Of a stretch of DNA of 64,000 nucleotides, positions 43,829 through 53,406 are shown one piece after another. A program made the position numbers and the translations under genes. Below the pieces are notes generated by a model. That model saw only the letters and a program-made list of their open reading frames with translations, had not been told where the DNA came from and searched no databases. Numbering within the stretch: the first letter of the stretch is position 1; each line of letters starts with the position of its first letter. Origin of the DNA: Paenibacillus sp. An7 (GTDB lineage Bacteria; Bacillota; Bacilli; Paenibacillales; Paenibacillaceae); contig NZ_WTWX01000004.1 of assembly GCF_009870785.1 (NCBI RefSeq), positions 241,090 to 305,089 on the forward strand. The letters run 5' to 3'.

Positions 43829-43857
43829 GGTAGACGTGAAAGTCTGCCTTTTTTTTG
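43829..43857 (+). terminator. Intrinsic terminator upstream of the sensor kinase gene
   Basis: A 7-bp stem with one G-U pair (43829-43835 with 43842-43848) and nine T residues. It is 170 bp after rocD and presumably ends rocD transcription. Confidence 0.75.
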
Positions 43858-43890
43858 CATGAGAAACAGAAAAAGTTTTACTTTTTCCAT

Positions 43891-43904
43891 ATCAAACGCT
43901 TACA
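43891..43904 (-). promoter_or_regulatory. Possible cre (CcpA) site
   Basis: Read on the minus strand, TGTAAGCGTTTGAT matches the catabolite-response-element consensus TGWAARCGYTWNCW except at one position. It lies between the rocD terminator and the sensor-kinase start codon, where a CcpA site would bring the sugar regulon under carbon repression. Confidence 0.4.
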
Positions 43905-43995
43905 ATTAGTTCGTCCGACATTTTTCGATTATTATTTCAGTCATTCGTCATTATTTATGATATATATCTTTAGATTTGGGGTGGATTACACGGCT

Positions 43996-45729
43996 ATGGT
44001 TCGATATCACTTGTTTACGAAAATGGTACTTCTCATTGTAATTATGCTAATTCCTGTTGTGCTGTTATACAGTTACTCGAACAAAATGACAACAAACGTC
44101 GTTGTGAGTGAACTCAATCGATCTAGTAGTAATCAACTTGCTTTTTTTCAAAGTCAAGTGAATACAAGCATCGAGGAATTATCCTCCTGGCCTATTATAT
44201 TAATCCATGATCCGGATATTGAGAGCTTTGAACAACAGGATTTGGAGAGTGAATATCTAAATTTGGATCTTATTAACCATGTGAAAAGAATCCAGAATAA
44301 GCTAAGTATTCAGGAGAGTTCTTCGAATTGGAGAAGCAGTTTGAGCTTATATTCATCTTCTATGAAACGTATGATTACCGAAAATGATTCGAGAACATAC
44401 GATAATAAGGAGCTGGATAATGCCAATTTACCTGGCTGGCAGGTACAAAAAGTGACAACAGGAAATGAAGATCGTTACCTCTTTTCCTGGTATACAGCAT
44501 CTCCATATTCAGCTAGAGATGTAGTGGGAAATGCGAGAAGTATTATCAAGCTTGAATTCGACAGTACTAATATTCAGGATATGTTGGACAAGTTCAAAAG
44601 TAATGGAAGGAGAGATCCTTTTTATTATATACCTGGGACAGGCACCATTTATAACCGCACAGCGGATATTGACCGGAGTAAGGAACTATTGAAACAGCTG
44701 GATTTTACCGAAATAAAAGATGTGGATTACCGCACGATTGAGCTTGGAGAGGAAGTCTATAGTGTTCACACGGTGATATCGCCCGCAACAGGCTGGTATT
44801 TAATTGATTATATTCCGCTGACCGATGTGCTCGCTCCCATTAAGAACTCGAATCGGTTGTTTTATGGAGCGGTTGCCTGCCTTTTATTTATGAGTTTTTT
44901 GGCAGCTTACTTGTTATATGTACAAGTGCAGATTCCAGTCAGAGATTTAATGCACGGCTTTCAGCGTTTAAAGATTGGGGACTATTCTGTCCGGCTTAAG
45001 CCAAAAGGACGGAATGAATTCAGCTTTTTATCAGAGCGTTTTAACTCTATGGTTATACAGATCCAAGAGCTGTTCGAACACGTATACCTAGAGCAGATCC
45101 AAGTGCGCGAAGCAAGGCTCAAACAGCTGCAGTCTCAAATTAATCCTCATTTTTTCTATAATTGTTTTTCATATATTACGAGTATGGCGAAGCTTGGAAA
45201 AACAGATGCAGTGGTTGCGATGTCCCATAACCTTTCCCGATATTATCGTTACACGACACGTCAAGAAAAGGACCTCGTTCCTTTGAAAGAAGAGATTGCT
45301 TTTGTCATTTCTTATTTAAAGATTCAAAAGATGAGAATGAGCCGTTTGGATTATGTGATGGAAATACCAGAAGAAATGATGGAACTACTGGTTCCCCCGC
45401 TTGTCCTTCAGCCGCTGATCGAAAATGCAGTTATTCATGGAATTGAGAGGTCAGCAGATGCGTCTTTTATTCGCGTATCCGGATTTGAAGATGAGGGGCG
45501 TCTATGCCTTGAGGTCGAAGATGATGGACTGGGAATGAATGATGAGGCAATGAAGTTACTACAAGACCAACTTGCCAGACCTATGGACGAACACAGCGGC
45601 TGCGGACTATGGAATGTGAATCAAAGAGTGCAGCTGCGGTATGGGGAAAGAAGCAATTTAACCTTTGAAAGATCTCCTATGGGCGGCCTGAAAGCAACGA
45701 TTTATATAGATAATATAAGGAAGGGATGA
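43996..45729 (+). CDS. YesM-type sensor histidine kinase
   Basis: A 577-residue membrane sensor. One helix (about 10-28) and a second (about 288-310) enclose an extracytoplasmic Cache-like sensing domain. A HAMP domain (about 312-365) follows, then the His_kinase domain with phosphoacceptor His385 in QINPHFFYN, and a HATPase with PLIENAVIHGI and DDGLGMN. YesM kinases sense oligosaccharides or binding proteins and signal to AraC-type YesN partners. I prefer the ATG at 43996 (GGGGTGG upstream); the frame is open 47 codons earlier into non-coding sequence. The response regulator gene starts 6 bp after the stop. Confidence 0.9.
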   Translation: MVRYHLFTKMVLLIVIMLIPVVLLYSYSNKMTTNVVVSELNRSSSNQLAFFQSQVNTSIEELSSWPIILIHDPDIESFEQQDLESEYLNLDLINHVKRIQNKLSIQESSSNWRSSLSLYSSSMKRMITENDSRTYDNKELDNANLPGWQVQKVTTGNEDRYLFSWYTASPYSARDVVGNARSIIKLEFDSTNIQDMLDKFKSNGRRDPFYYIPGTGTIYNRTADIDRSKELLKQLDFTEIKDVDYRTIELGEEVYSVHTVISPATGWYLIDYIPLTDVLAPIKNSNRLFYGAVACLLFMSFLAAYLLYVQVQIPVRDLMHGFQRLKIGDYSVRLKPKGRNEFSFLSERFNSMVIQIQELFEHVYLEQIQVREARLKQLQSQINPHFFYNCFSYITSMAKLGKTDAVVAMSHNLSRYYRYTTRQEKDLVPLKEEIAFVISYLKIQKMRMSRLDYVMEIPEEMMELLVPPLVLQPLIENAVIHGIERSADASFIRVSGFEDEGRLCLEVEDDGLGMNDEAMKLLQDQLARPMDEHSGCGLWNVNQRVQLRYGERSNLTFERSPMGGLKATIYIDNIRKG

Positions 45730-45735
45730 TCATGT

Positions 45736-47370
45736 ATGATTAATGTTTTGCTTGTAGATGATGAGACCTATGTGACAGAAAGTTTGGAAGCAACAATCCC
45801 TTGGGATGAGCTGGGAATCAGCGAAGTATATAGGAGTGATTCAGCAGGAAATGCCCTTGAGCTGCTTGCTGCTCACCCCGTCGATATTTTGATAACAGAT
45901 ATAAGAATGCCCGGTATGAATGGACTTGAACTGATCGAAAAAGCAAGTGTACTGTACCCGAGTCTGCGTTCAATTCTGCTAACGGGATATGGTGAGTTTG
46001 AATATGCGAAAAAAGCGATTCAATTAGGTGCATCGGATTATATTATCAAACCTGTAGATGATGATGATTTTATAAAAAGCGTGAAGCAGGTCGTTCAGTC
46101 CATTGACGAAGAAGGAAAACAAGCTACAAAGTATCAACAGTTGTTATATAAGCGTAAATCAGACTATACGCTCCTTAGAGAAAATTTACTCCGTCAACTT
46201 CTTATGGGTGATCAGATCGAGACCGAGAGAATGATCCAACTTCTACATGATTATGAGATTAAGCTTTTCTATTCTTCTATGACAACGATGATCCTTGTTC
46301 ATTTACATAAAGGTTTTATGGAACATGATGAAAAAACAAGAGTGCTTATGGAGTATGCAATTGGTAATATGGCCGAAGAAATTTTTGGAGAAACATATGA
46401 TGTCTGGCAAGGGAGAACACCTCACCATTGTCTATTGATCTTGTTACAGTCGAAAGATCAACATGATCTAGAAAGTGGGGGATCGGAGTTTTTACAACCG
46501 AAACATCTTCGGCCCTATATTGAGAATTTTCGTTCCAGTGTATTGGCATATTTGCGAGGAGAGGTGCATGTCATCGTAAGTCGTCCATGTATGTTTCCAC
46601 AGGATATCAGTGAAACCTACAGACGCGCTTTAAACTCTGTTTATTTAGCGGACCGTCAGATGGAGTCAGGTGTAGTATTTATCGAAGGAGAAAATGTAAG
46701 TATAGAATCTCCATCATCAAAAGCTGCTTTTGAAGTATTGTACAGACCACCGATGCTGCAGCAACTTTTAGAACGAAAATCGTGGGAAGCAGCTTCACAG
46801 CGTTTAGATGAAGCGTTTGCCATTATCGAAAAAAATCCGGTCTCACGTGAGCACATGTATGAGATTTATCTAGCAATTATCAATTCTTTTCTCTATATCA
46901 CCCATCAAACGGGACTTCGGATCAGTGAATTGAATGCAAAGGGTCTTGAACCTCATTTGGTGGAACGAATGATTCACTATCCGCCGCTGTTAAAAGATTA
47001 CACAGAGCAAATACTTTATAAGTTTCAACAGGCAGTATCTGTTCCTGCAGAACCGAAAAGCCATATTGTAAGTCAGGTAAAAGATATGATACTGCAAGAA
47101 GAAGGAATTGAGTTAACGGTCAAAATGCTGGCTGATCGAGTATTTCTTCATCCCGTGTACTTATCGAAGATTTTCAAAGCCGAGACAGGAGAGAGCCTCA
47201 GTGAATATTTGATTCGTACAAGGCTTGAACGAGCTTTATATCTGCTTAAACATACGAATAAAAAAATATATGAGATCACTGCTGAGCTTGGCTATCAAAA
47301 TCCTCAATACTTTAGCAAGCTGTTTAAGAAGCACTATGGCATAACTCCAAATGAGTATAGAGAGCAATAA
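45736..47370 (+). CDS. YesN-type AraC-family response regulator
   Basis: A 544-residue regulator. The receiver domain (1-120) has the acidic pocket DDE (8-10), phosphoacceptor Asp55 in DILITDIRMPG and Lys105 in IKPVDDDD. A long middle region (120-430) of unknown fold follows. The C-terminal AraC DNA-binding domain (about 440-540) has two helix-turn-helix units, the second ending in YQNPQYFSKLFKKHYGITPNEYR. It is the cognate partner of the upstream kinase, with its ribosome binding site inside the kinase gene end. Its likely target is the promoter of the following solute-binding protein and transporter genes. Confidence 0.92.
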   Translation: MINVLLVDDETYVTESLEATIPWDELGISEVYRSDSAGNALELLAAHPVDILITDIRMPGMNGLELIEKASVLYPSLRSILLTGYGEFEYAKKAIQLGASDYIIKPVDDDDFIKSVKQVVQSIDEEGKQATKYQQLLYKRKSDYTLLRENLLRQLLMGDQIETERMIQLLHDYEIKLFYSSMTTMILVHLHKGFMEHDEKTRVLMEYAIGNMAEEIFGETYDVWQGRTPHHCLLILLQSKDQHDLESGGSEFLQPKHLRPYIENFRSSVLAYLRGEVHVIVSRPCMFPQDISETYRRALNSVYLADRQMESGVVFIEGENVSIESPSSKAAFEVLYRPPMLQQLLERKSWEAASQRLDEAFAIIEKNPVSREHMYEIYLAIINSFLYITHQTGLRISELNAKGLEPHLVERMIHYPPLLKDYTEQILYKFQQAVSVPAEPKSHIVSQVKDMILQEEGIELTVKMLADRVFLHPVYLSKIFKAETGESLSEYLIRTRLERALYLLKHTNKKIYEITAELGYQNPQYFSKLFKKHYGITPNEYREQ

Positions 47371-47471
47371 GTTGTAAAAGGTGCTGAAACCTTAAATTAG
47401 TGTCATAGGAAAAAATAGACATGTCATCCATAATAAAAATATGAAGATAAAGAAATTTAGGGGGAAACAAA

Positions 47472-49154
47472 ATGGCACGAACGTGGAAAACTTCTTCACT
47501 TGCTGTCCTTGCATTAACGATGGTCATCAGTGCAGGTCTTATGGGATGTTCAGGTAAAGATTCAGGTGATAGTAATGCATCTGTACCGGCAAATACTGAA
47601 AACGTATACAAGGAAAAGTACGATCCGGAAGTCACGATCTCCACTGCATGGGGAATTGATCCGACAGTCACATTTAAGAATGGGGAAACGATAGAAAATA
47701 GTGTCGCAACGAAATGGGCAAAAGAAGAGCTGGGAATTAATATCAACTCTCTATGGTCTGTAACCGATACGAATGGTGCTTTTGCAACGAAAGTAAGATT
47801 GTCGATGTCATCAAGACAGAATATGCCGGATATCATCACAATCGGATCTAATGAATCACAACTAATACAAGATCTAATTGAATCAGGTATTTACGGAGAA
47901 GTGGGCGAGCTTTTTGATACATATGCTTCAGACACTTGGAAAAAAGCAATGGAAATTGACCCTACGGTATGGAATTCAGTAACGCGTGATGGTAAGAAAA
48001 TGGGGATTCCTGTACTGGATTATGCGTACAACAATGATTACTTACTGTGGATACGTCAAGACTGGCTTGATGCACTAAATCTTAAAGCACCAACAACGCT
48101 TGATGAACTTGAAAAAGTAATGGATGCCTTCAAGAACAATAATCCAAGCGGTCTTGCTCCGAATAAAGTAATTCCACTGAGTATTGGGTTCAAAAATTCA
48201 ATGAATACTTGGATGGGCGATCCTTCCTGGGTCTTTGGGGCAGAAGGTACGCTACCTCAGCAATGGAATGTAGACGAAAATGGAAAACTTGAATATGGAT
48301 CTGTACAGCCAGAGATGAAAGCAGGTCTTGAAACATTAAGAAATTGGTTTGAAAAAGGGTACATTCCACAAGAAGTAGCTCTATGGGATGAAAATAAAAC
48401 TGCTGAGCCTGCTGTGGCCGGTACAGCTGGTATTATCCCTGGACCTTACTGGATGAGCGGCTGGCCGCTGACGGATACTGTGAAAAATGATCCAAAAGCA
48501 GTGTGGAAACCATATGCAATACCAACGGGAGCAGATGGTACAGCAATGCGTCATGGAACAAACTATGCTAGTGCAGTGACTCTTATTAAGAAAGATATGG
48601 AACATCCGGAAGCATTCTTTACTTACCAAAACTACATGTTTGACCAGTTTGCAGATCCGGCTGCAGGAAGTAAACATGATTTCGGTTTATTCGAAGGATA
48701 TGACTATGAGCTCGATGCAAATGGGAACCAGAAGAGATACGACGAAATTGAAGGCGGATATGTAAATGTGCTTCGTTATCTACTTGTTCGTGATGGTGCA
48801 CGGATACCAGATGCACAAATGAAAGCTCTGCTCAGTCTCGCAGATGGTAAGGAAGCAGCTACAAGACTAGAACGTGAAGTGCAAGCGAACTATGGCCTTG
48901 AAACTCCTAATGCTGCGAAGGTGCTTATGTCGCAAGAAGATATTTCATTCAAAGATATGTTCACAGGTCCACCTACAGAAACAATGAAATCAAAACTTGA
49001 CTATCTTAATAAAATTGAGAATCAAACCTTCAATGAAATTATTTATGGCAACAAACCTGTAGACTCTTTTGATTCTTTTGTAGAGACCTGGAAAGCTGGA
49101 GGCGGCGACAAAATTACAGAAGAAGTGAACACATGGTATGACAGTGTCCAATAA
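47472..49154 (+). CDS. Sugar-binding lipoprotein of an ABC importer (LplA-like)
   Basis: A 560-residue extracellular solute-binding protein. The lipoprotein signal peptide ends LMGC, with Cys26 lipidated; a Ser/Asn/Asp linker follows and then a two-lobed binding domain rich in Trp (WAIDPTV-like, WMGDPSWVFG, GPYWMSGWPLTD), fitting a carbohydrate ligand. Size and layout match the LplA/YtcQ type used in Paenibacillus with YesM/YesN control. It probably captures arabino- or galacto-oligosaccharides, judged from the neighbouring GH42 gene and the more distant GH51 gene. The ribosome binding site is TAGGGGGAAAC. A strong hairpin after the gene should give it more mRNA than the permeases. Confidence 0.9.
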   Translation: MARTWKTSSLAVLALTMVISAGLMGCSGKDSGDSNASVPANTENVYKEKYDPEVTISTAWGIDPTVTFKNGETIENSVATKWAKEELGININSLWSVTDTNGAFATKVRLSMSSRQNMPDIITIGSNESQLIQDLIESGIYGEVGELFDTYASDTWKKAMEIDPTVWNSVTRDGKKMGIPVLDYAYNNDYLLWIRQDWLDALNLKAPTTLDELEKVMDAFKNNNPSGLAPNKVIPLSIGFKNSMNTWMGDPSWVFGAEGTLPQQWNVDENGKLEYGSVQPEMKAGLETLRNWFEKGYIPQEVALWDENKTAEPAVAGTAGIIPGPYWMSGWPLTDTVKNDPKAVWKPYAIPTGADGTAMRHGTNYASAVTLIKKDMEHPEAFFTYQNYMFDQFADPAAGSKHDFGLFEGYDYELDANGNQKRYDEIEGGYVNVLRYLLVRDGARIPDAQMKALLSLADGKEAATRLEREVQANYGLETPNAAKVLMSQEDISFKDMFTGPPTETMKSKLDYLNKIENQTFNEIIYGNKPVDSFDSFVETWKAGGGDKITEEVNTWYDSVQ

Positions 49155-49193
49155 GATTGCAATTCGATTGTAAGACTACCACGATAAACTCCC

Positions 49194-49235
49194 GAAAAGC
49201 AGCATGCATTCATTCATGCATGCTGCTTTTCTTCA
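49194..49235 (+). terminator. Partial terminator between binding-protein and permease genes
   Basis: A perfect 16-bp stem (49194-49209 with 49216-49231) with a T-rich distal arm but a short T tail. Such hairpins commonly reduce read-through and protect the 3' end of the upstream binding-protein mRNA. Confidence 0.75.
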
Positions 49236-49276
49236 CTCAAAATGAGCTGGGAGACGAAATTTAGGAGGAAAAGTGG

Positions 49277-50167
49277 ATGAAAATGTTGAAAAAAACATGG
49301 CCTTTTCATGTAATGCTGCTGCCTGCCATGATCTTCTTATTCTTATTTAGTTATCTGCCAATGGGCGGGATCGTCATGGCTTTTCAAGATTATAAACCTT
49401 GGGAAGGCATCTCAGGTTCTGCATGGGTAGGACTTGATAACTTCCGCTATTTATTTGAGAGAGATGACAGTGTTCAGGTTATCTGGAACACACTTGTCAT
49501 TGCCGTAGCGAAGATGATCTTCAATCTTCTTGTTCCTTTTGTGTTTGCCATCTTGCTGAACGAGATTAGACAAGTTGGACTTCAGCGCTCTATACAAACG
49601 CTTGTATACCTGCCTCACTTTCTATCTTGGGTAATTCTTGGAGGAATATTGGTGGACTTGCTTGCTCCAGGTGGCCTAGTAAACCGAGTACTTGGAGAGT
49701 TCGGGGTTAACCCTATCCTATTTCTAGGGGATAACAATTGGTTCCGTTTCACTGTAATTTTATCTGATGTCTGGAAGGAATTTGGATATAACACCATTAT
49801 ATTCTTAGCGGCTCTTGCTACAATTAATCCTTCATTATATGAAGCTGCTGAGATGGATGGAGCAACTCGTTTTAAACAAACTCTTCATATTACGATCCCT
49901 TCCTTAATTCCAATCACGATTGTGGTGGGAACGCTTGCTTTAGGGAATGTGCTTAATGCCGGATTTGACCAAATCTTTAACCTCTATAATCCGCTTGTAT
50001 ATGAAACAGGAGATATTATTGATACCTTTGTATACCGCACTGCGATTCTAAACGGAGAGATGGGCTTTGGTACAGCCATTGGATTGTTTAAATCCGTGAT
50101 TAGTATGGTCCTTATCTTAATCTCCTATAGACTTGCCTACAAGTGGGCAGGGTACCGTATCTTCTAA
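49277..50167 (+). CDS. ABC sugar permease, LplB-like
   Basis: A 296-residue inner-membrane permease with six helices. The EAA loop, EAAEMDGATRFKQTLHITIPSL, contacts the ATPase and defines the binding-protein-dependent transport family. The PAMIFLFLFSYLPMGGIVMAFQDYKP start is typical of LplB/YteP. It forms a heterodimer with the next permease. No ATPase gene is nearby, as is usual for CUT1 systems that use a shared MsmX-type ATPase. The ribosome binding site is TTAGGAGG. Confidence 0.92.
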   Translation: MKMLKKTWPFHVMLLPAMIFLFLFSYLPMGGIVMAFQDYKPWEGISGSAWVGLDNFRYLFERDDSVQVIWNTLVIAVAKMIFNLLVPFVFAILLNEIRQVGLQRSIQTLVYLPHFLSWVILGGILVDLLAPGGLVNRVLGEFGVNPILFLGDNNWFRFTVILSDVWKEFGYNTIIFLAALATINPSLYEAAEMDGATRFKQTLHITIPSLIPITIVVGTLALGNVLNAGFDQIFNLYNPLVYETGDIIDTFVYRTAILNGEMGFGTAIGLFKSVISMVLILISYRLAYKWAGYRIF

Positions 50168-50195
50168 ATAAAGGATAAGAGAGGAAGGAAAAACT

Positions 50196-51074
50196 GTGTA
50201 TCATAAATCAAAATCATACCGTGTCTTTAACGTTGTAAATACGATTTTCCTTATTATTTTATCTATACTTTGTATCGTTCCACTTATACACGTACTTGCC
50301 ATTTCGTTTAGTAGTAAAGCAGCGGCCGATGCCAATATTGTATCGCTGATTCCGATTGATTTTTCTTTAGAAGCTTATAAAAAGACAATAAATAATCCTG
50401 CGTTTCTTAGATCAATCATGATTTCGGTAGCACGTACCATCGTTGGTACGCTCATTACACTCGTGATTACTTTTTTAGCGGCATATCCACTATCTAAAGA
50501 AAATAGCGTTTTTAGAAGCCGTACAATTTATTCCTGGATCTTCGTATTCAGCATGGTGTTTAATGGAGGACTTGTACCGTTTTACGAAGTTATTCAATCC
50601 CTTCATTTGATGAATACATTCTGGGTACTGGTTCTTCCGTCCGCTGTAAATACATTTCTCGTAATTCTGATGCTGAACTTTTTCAGAGGCATCCCGAAAG
50701 AACTCGAAGAGGCATCTCTTATGGATGGAGCAGGACATTTCCGAACTTTGTTCTCGGTATATCTTCCGATTTCACTGCCTTCGATCGCAACGATTAGTTT
50801 GTTCAGTATGGTATTTCACTGGAATTCTTGGTTTGATGGACTGTTGTATATTAATAATGCAAAAGATTTCCCGCTTGCTACATTTCTGCAAACGATTATC
50901 ATTCAGCGTGATATGAGCTCAATGAGTATGAATCCACAAGAGATGGAGCTCATCAGCCAAACAACGGTGAAAGCAGCGCAAATCTTTATCGGAGCAGCTC
51001 CGATTCTTATTGTGTATCCATTCCTGCAAAAGTATTTTGTAAAAGGAATGACGGTGGGGTCTGTTAAAGGTTAA
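50196..51074 (+). CDS. ABC sugar permease, LplC-like
   Basis: A 292-residue second permease of the importer with six helices. Its EAA loop is EEASLMDGAGHFRTLFSVYLPISLP. The end (FLQKYFVKGMTVGSVKG) is the classical MalG-type C-terminus, which reaches into the pore. It starts at GTG with GAGAGGAAGG upstream, 28 bp after lplB-like. Together with the lipoprotein it forms a CUT1 carbohydrate importer. The beta-galactosidase gene follows 65 bp later, apparently in the same operon. Confidence 0.92.
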   Translation: MYHKSKSYRVFNVVNTIFLIILSILCIVPLIHVLAISFSSKAAADANIVSLIPIDFSLEAYKKTINNPAFLRSIMISVARTIVGTLITLVITFLAAYPLSKENSVFRSRTIYSWIFVFSMVFNGGLVPFYEVIQSLHLMNTFWVLVLPSAVNTFLVILMLNFFRGIPKELEEASLMDGAGHFRTLFSVYLPISLPSIATISLFSMVFHWNSWFDGLLYINNAKDFPLATFLQTIIIQRDMSSMSMNPQEMELISQTTVKAAQIFIGAAPILIVYPFLQKYFVKGMTVGSVKG

Positions 51075-51139
51075 TAGATCCTTTCAAGTGAACATATGAA
51101 ATATAAATGCGATGGAAATAAAGGAGAGAATACAAAATT

Positions 51140-53230
51140 ATGATACAGAAATATCCACCTCTATTTGATAAAGCACCTATTATGCTACACGGCGCTGACT
51201 ATAACCCAGAACAATGGCTGAAATATCCAGAAGTACTAGAAGAAGATATTAGACTGATGAAAAAATCTCACTCCAATGTAATGTCCGTTGGTATTTTCTC
51301 TTGGGTTTCTTTGGAACCTGAGGAAGGAGTATTTACATTTGAGTGGCTTGACCATATATTAGATTCTTTCGCTGAGAATGGAATCTATGCACTGCTTGCG
51401 ACACCAAGCGGGGCGAGACCGGCATGGATGTCACACAAATACCCGGAAGTACTGCGAGTAGGCAGTAACCGGGTTCGCAACTTGCATGGTTTCCGTCACA
51501 ATCACTGTTATTCGTCTCCTGTATATCGGGAGAAAGTGAATATTATCAATACTAAACTTGCCGAGCGATACGCAAATCATCCAGCTGTTATTGGCTGGCA
51601 TATTTCGAACGAACTTGGTGGTGATTGTCACTGTGATTACTGTCAGGATGCGTTTAGAAAATGGGTTAAAGATCGATACGAAACGCTTGATGAACTGAAC
51701 CATGCCTGGTGGACAACTTTCTGGAGTCATACCTATACGGATTATAGCCAGATCGAATCTCCGGCGCCTCACGGTGAAACTCAGGTTCATGCAATGAATT
51801 TAGACTGGAAACGATTTGTTACAGATCAAACCGTTGATTTCTTGAAGCATGAGATTGCTCCGCTTAGACAGGTGAACCCAGATTTACCGGTAACGACTAA
51901 TTTTATGAGTTACTTTGACGGTCTGGATTATTGGAAATTTGCTGACGTTCTTGATGTTCTATCCTGGGATAGTTATCCGACATGGCATGATACAGAGCAA
52001 GATGATAGCAAGCAGGCAACTTCTGTTGCATTAATGCATGATATCGTTCGTACAATTAAAGGCGGCAAACCATTTATGCTGATGGAGAGCACACCTAGCA
52101 TGACGAACTGGCAGGATGTCAGCAAACTGAAAAAACCAGGCATGCATTTGCTTTCTTCTCTTCAAGCAGTGGCACATGGTTCGGATACTGTACAGTACTT
52201 CCAGTGGCGTAAGAGCCGCGGTTCAAGTGAAAAACTGCATGGTGCAGTAGTAGACCATGTGGGAAATGAACACACCCGCGTTTTTAAAGAAGTAACCGAG
52301 GTAGGAAGCTTCCTGCAAGAACTCCAAGATGTCGTAGGAACCGTAGTTCCAGCAGAGGTTGCTATCGTATTTGATTGGGAGAATCGCTGGGCAATAACGG
52401 ATTCACAAGGACCTAGAAATATCGGAATTAAATATGATGAAACGATCCAATCACACTATAAAGTATTCTGGGATCAAGGGATTCCTGTGGATATCATTAA
52501 TATGGATGCAGATCTGTCCAAATACAAACTTGTTATAGCGCCGATGCTCTATATGGTAAAAACAGGGGTTGGGGAGAGAATTGAAAAGTATGTGGAGAAT
52601 GGAGGCACGTTTGTCTCTACATATTGGTCAGGGATCGTTAATGAAAATGATTTGTGTCATTTAGGAGGGTTCCCAGGACCGCTTCGTAAGACACTTGGCA
52701 TCTGGTCAGAAGAAATTGATGGACTTCATGATGGACAAATCAACCGAATTGAAGCTCTAGCTGATAATTCTTTAGGACTTACCGGCGAATATGAAGCGAT
52801 AGAACTTTGTGACTTAATTCATCTGGAAGGTGCGACTGCACTAGCGGTTTATGGAAGTGATTTTTATAAAGGCAGACCGGCAGCAACCGTACACGCTTTT
52901 GGAGAAGGAAAATCATATTATATTGCTTCTCGCAACTCGGAATCATTCCATAAAACATTCTATCAAGGGATTATTAAAGAAGCAGGAATTAAGAAATCCA
53001 TGGATAGTGAATTACCTAGCGGGGTAACGGTATCCGTTCGTACAGATGGAGAGCATGATTATGTATTTGTACAGAACTATACGGGAGAAGAACAAGTTCT
53101 TCCTTTAGACAGCGCGGATTACACCGAAATCGGACTTCCATCGTCCGAGCGTAATCAATCATTGCAAGAACAGGTTGTATTAGAGCCATATAGTGTTCGT
53201 ATTATAAAAAGAGAGCATATGATCAAATAA
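51140..53230 (+). CDS. GH42 beta-galactosidase
   Basis: A 696-residue glycosidase of family 42, cutting terminal beta-galactose from galactans or oligosaccharides. The TIM barrel holds the acid/base Glu158 in HISNELGG and the nucleophile Glu316 in MLMESTPS. The four zinc-binding cysteines of the family are present (Cys123; Cys163, Cys165, Cys168 in DCHCDYC). A trimerisation domain (about 395-600) and a C-terminal beta domain follow. No signal peptide is present, so it should act in the cytosol on imported sugars. It is the last gene of the importer operon, with a terminator after it. The ribosome binding site is AAAGGAGAG. Confidence 0.94.
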   Translation: MIQKYPPLFDKAPIMLHGADYNPEQWLKYPEVLEEDIRLMKKSHSNVMSVGIFSWVSLEPEEGVFTFEWLDHILDSFAENGIYALLATPSGARPAWMSHKYPEVLRVGSNRVRNLHGFRHNHCYSSPVYREKVNIINTKLAERYANHPAVIGWHISNELGGDCHCDYCQDAFRKWVKDRYETLDELNHAWWTTFWSHTYTDYSQIESPAPHGETQVHAMNLDWKRFVTDQTVDFLKHEIAPLRQVNPDLPVTTNFMSYFDGLDYWKFADVLDVLSWDSYPTWHDTEQDDSKQATSVALMHDIVRTIKGGKPFMLMESTPSMTNWQDVSKLKKPGMHLLSSLQAVAHGSDTVQYFQWRKSRGSSEKLHGAVVDHVGNEHTRVFKEVTEVGSFLQELQDVVGTVVPAEVAIVFDWENRWAITDSQGPRNIGIKYDETIQSHYKVFWDQGIPVDIINMDADLSKYKLVIAPMLYMVKTGVGERIEKYVENGGTFVSTYWSGIVNENDLCHLGGFPGPLRKTLGIWSEEIDGLHDGQINRIEALADNSLGLTGEYEAIELCDLIHLEGATALAVYGSDFYKGRPAATVHAFGEGKSYYIASRNSESFHKTFYQGIIKEAGIKKSMDSELPSGVTVSVRTDGEHDYVFVQNYTGEEQVLPLDSADYTEIGLPSSERNQSLQEQVVLEPYSVRIIKREHMIK

Positions 53231-53258
53231 TATTGAAATAATAATAAAATCATAAAGC

Positions 53259-53316
53259 AGAAGGCGGCACTCATCTCTGATAAGTAATAATCAGCAGAAG
53301 GGATGCCGCCTTCTTT
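53259..53316 (+). terminator. Operon terminator
   Basis: An 11-bp perfect stem (53259-53269 with 53304-53314) with a small inner CTGATAA...TAATCAG hairpin and a T-rich tail. Confidence 0.8.
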
Positions 53317-53406
53317 GTTAAATCCTGAGGCAGGAAGGAAAAGGGAAGCATCATCACGAAATGGTAAAAGAACAAGCTTGGAATATTATTTGCGGGAGGG
53401 AACATC

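Noticed and set aside
43855..43995. Upstream 47-residue extension of the sensor kinase
   Set aside because: It starts within the rocD terminator and covers the putative operator region; the ATG at 43996 begins just before the first membrane helix and has GGGGTGG upstream.
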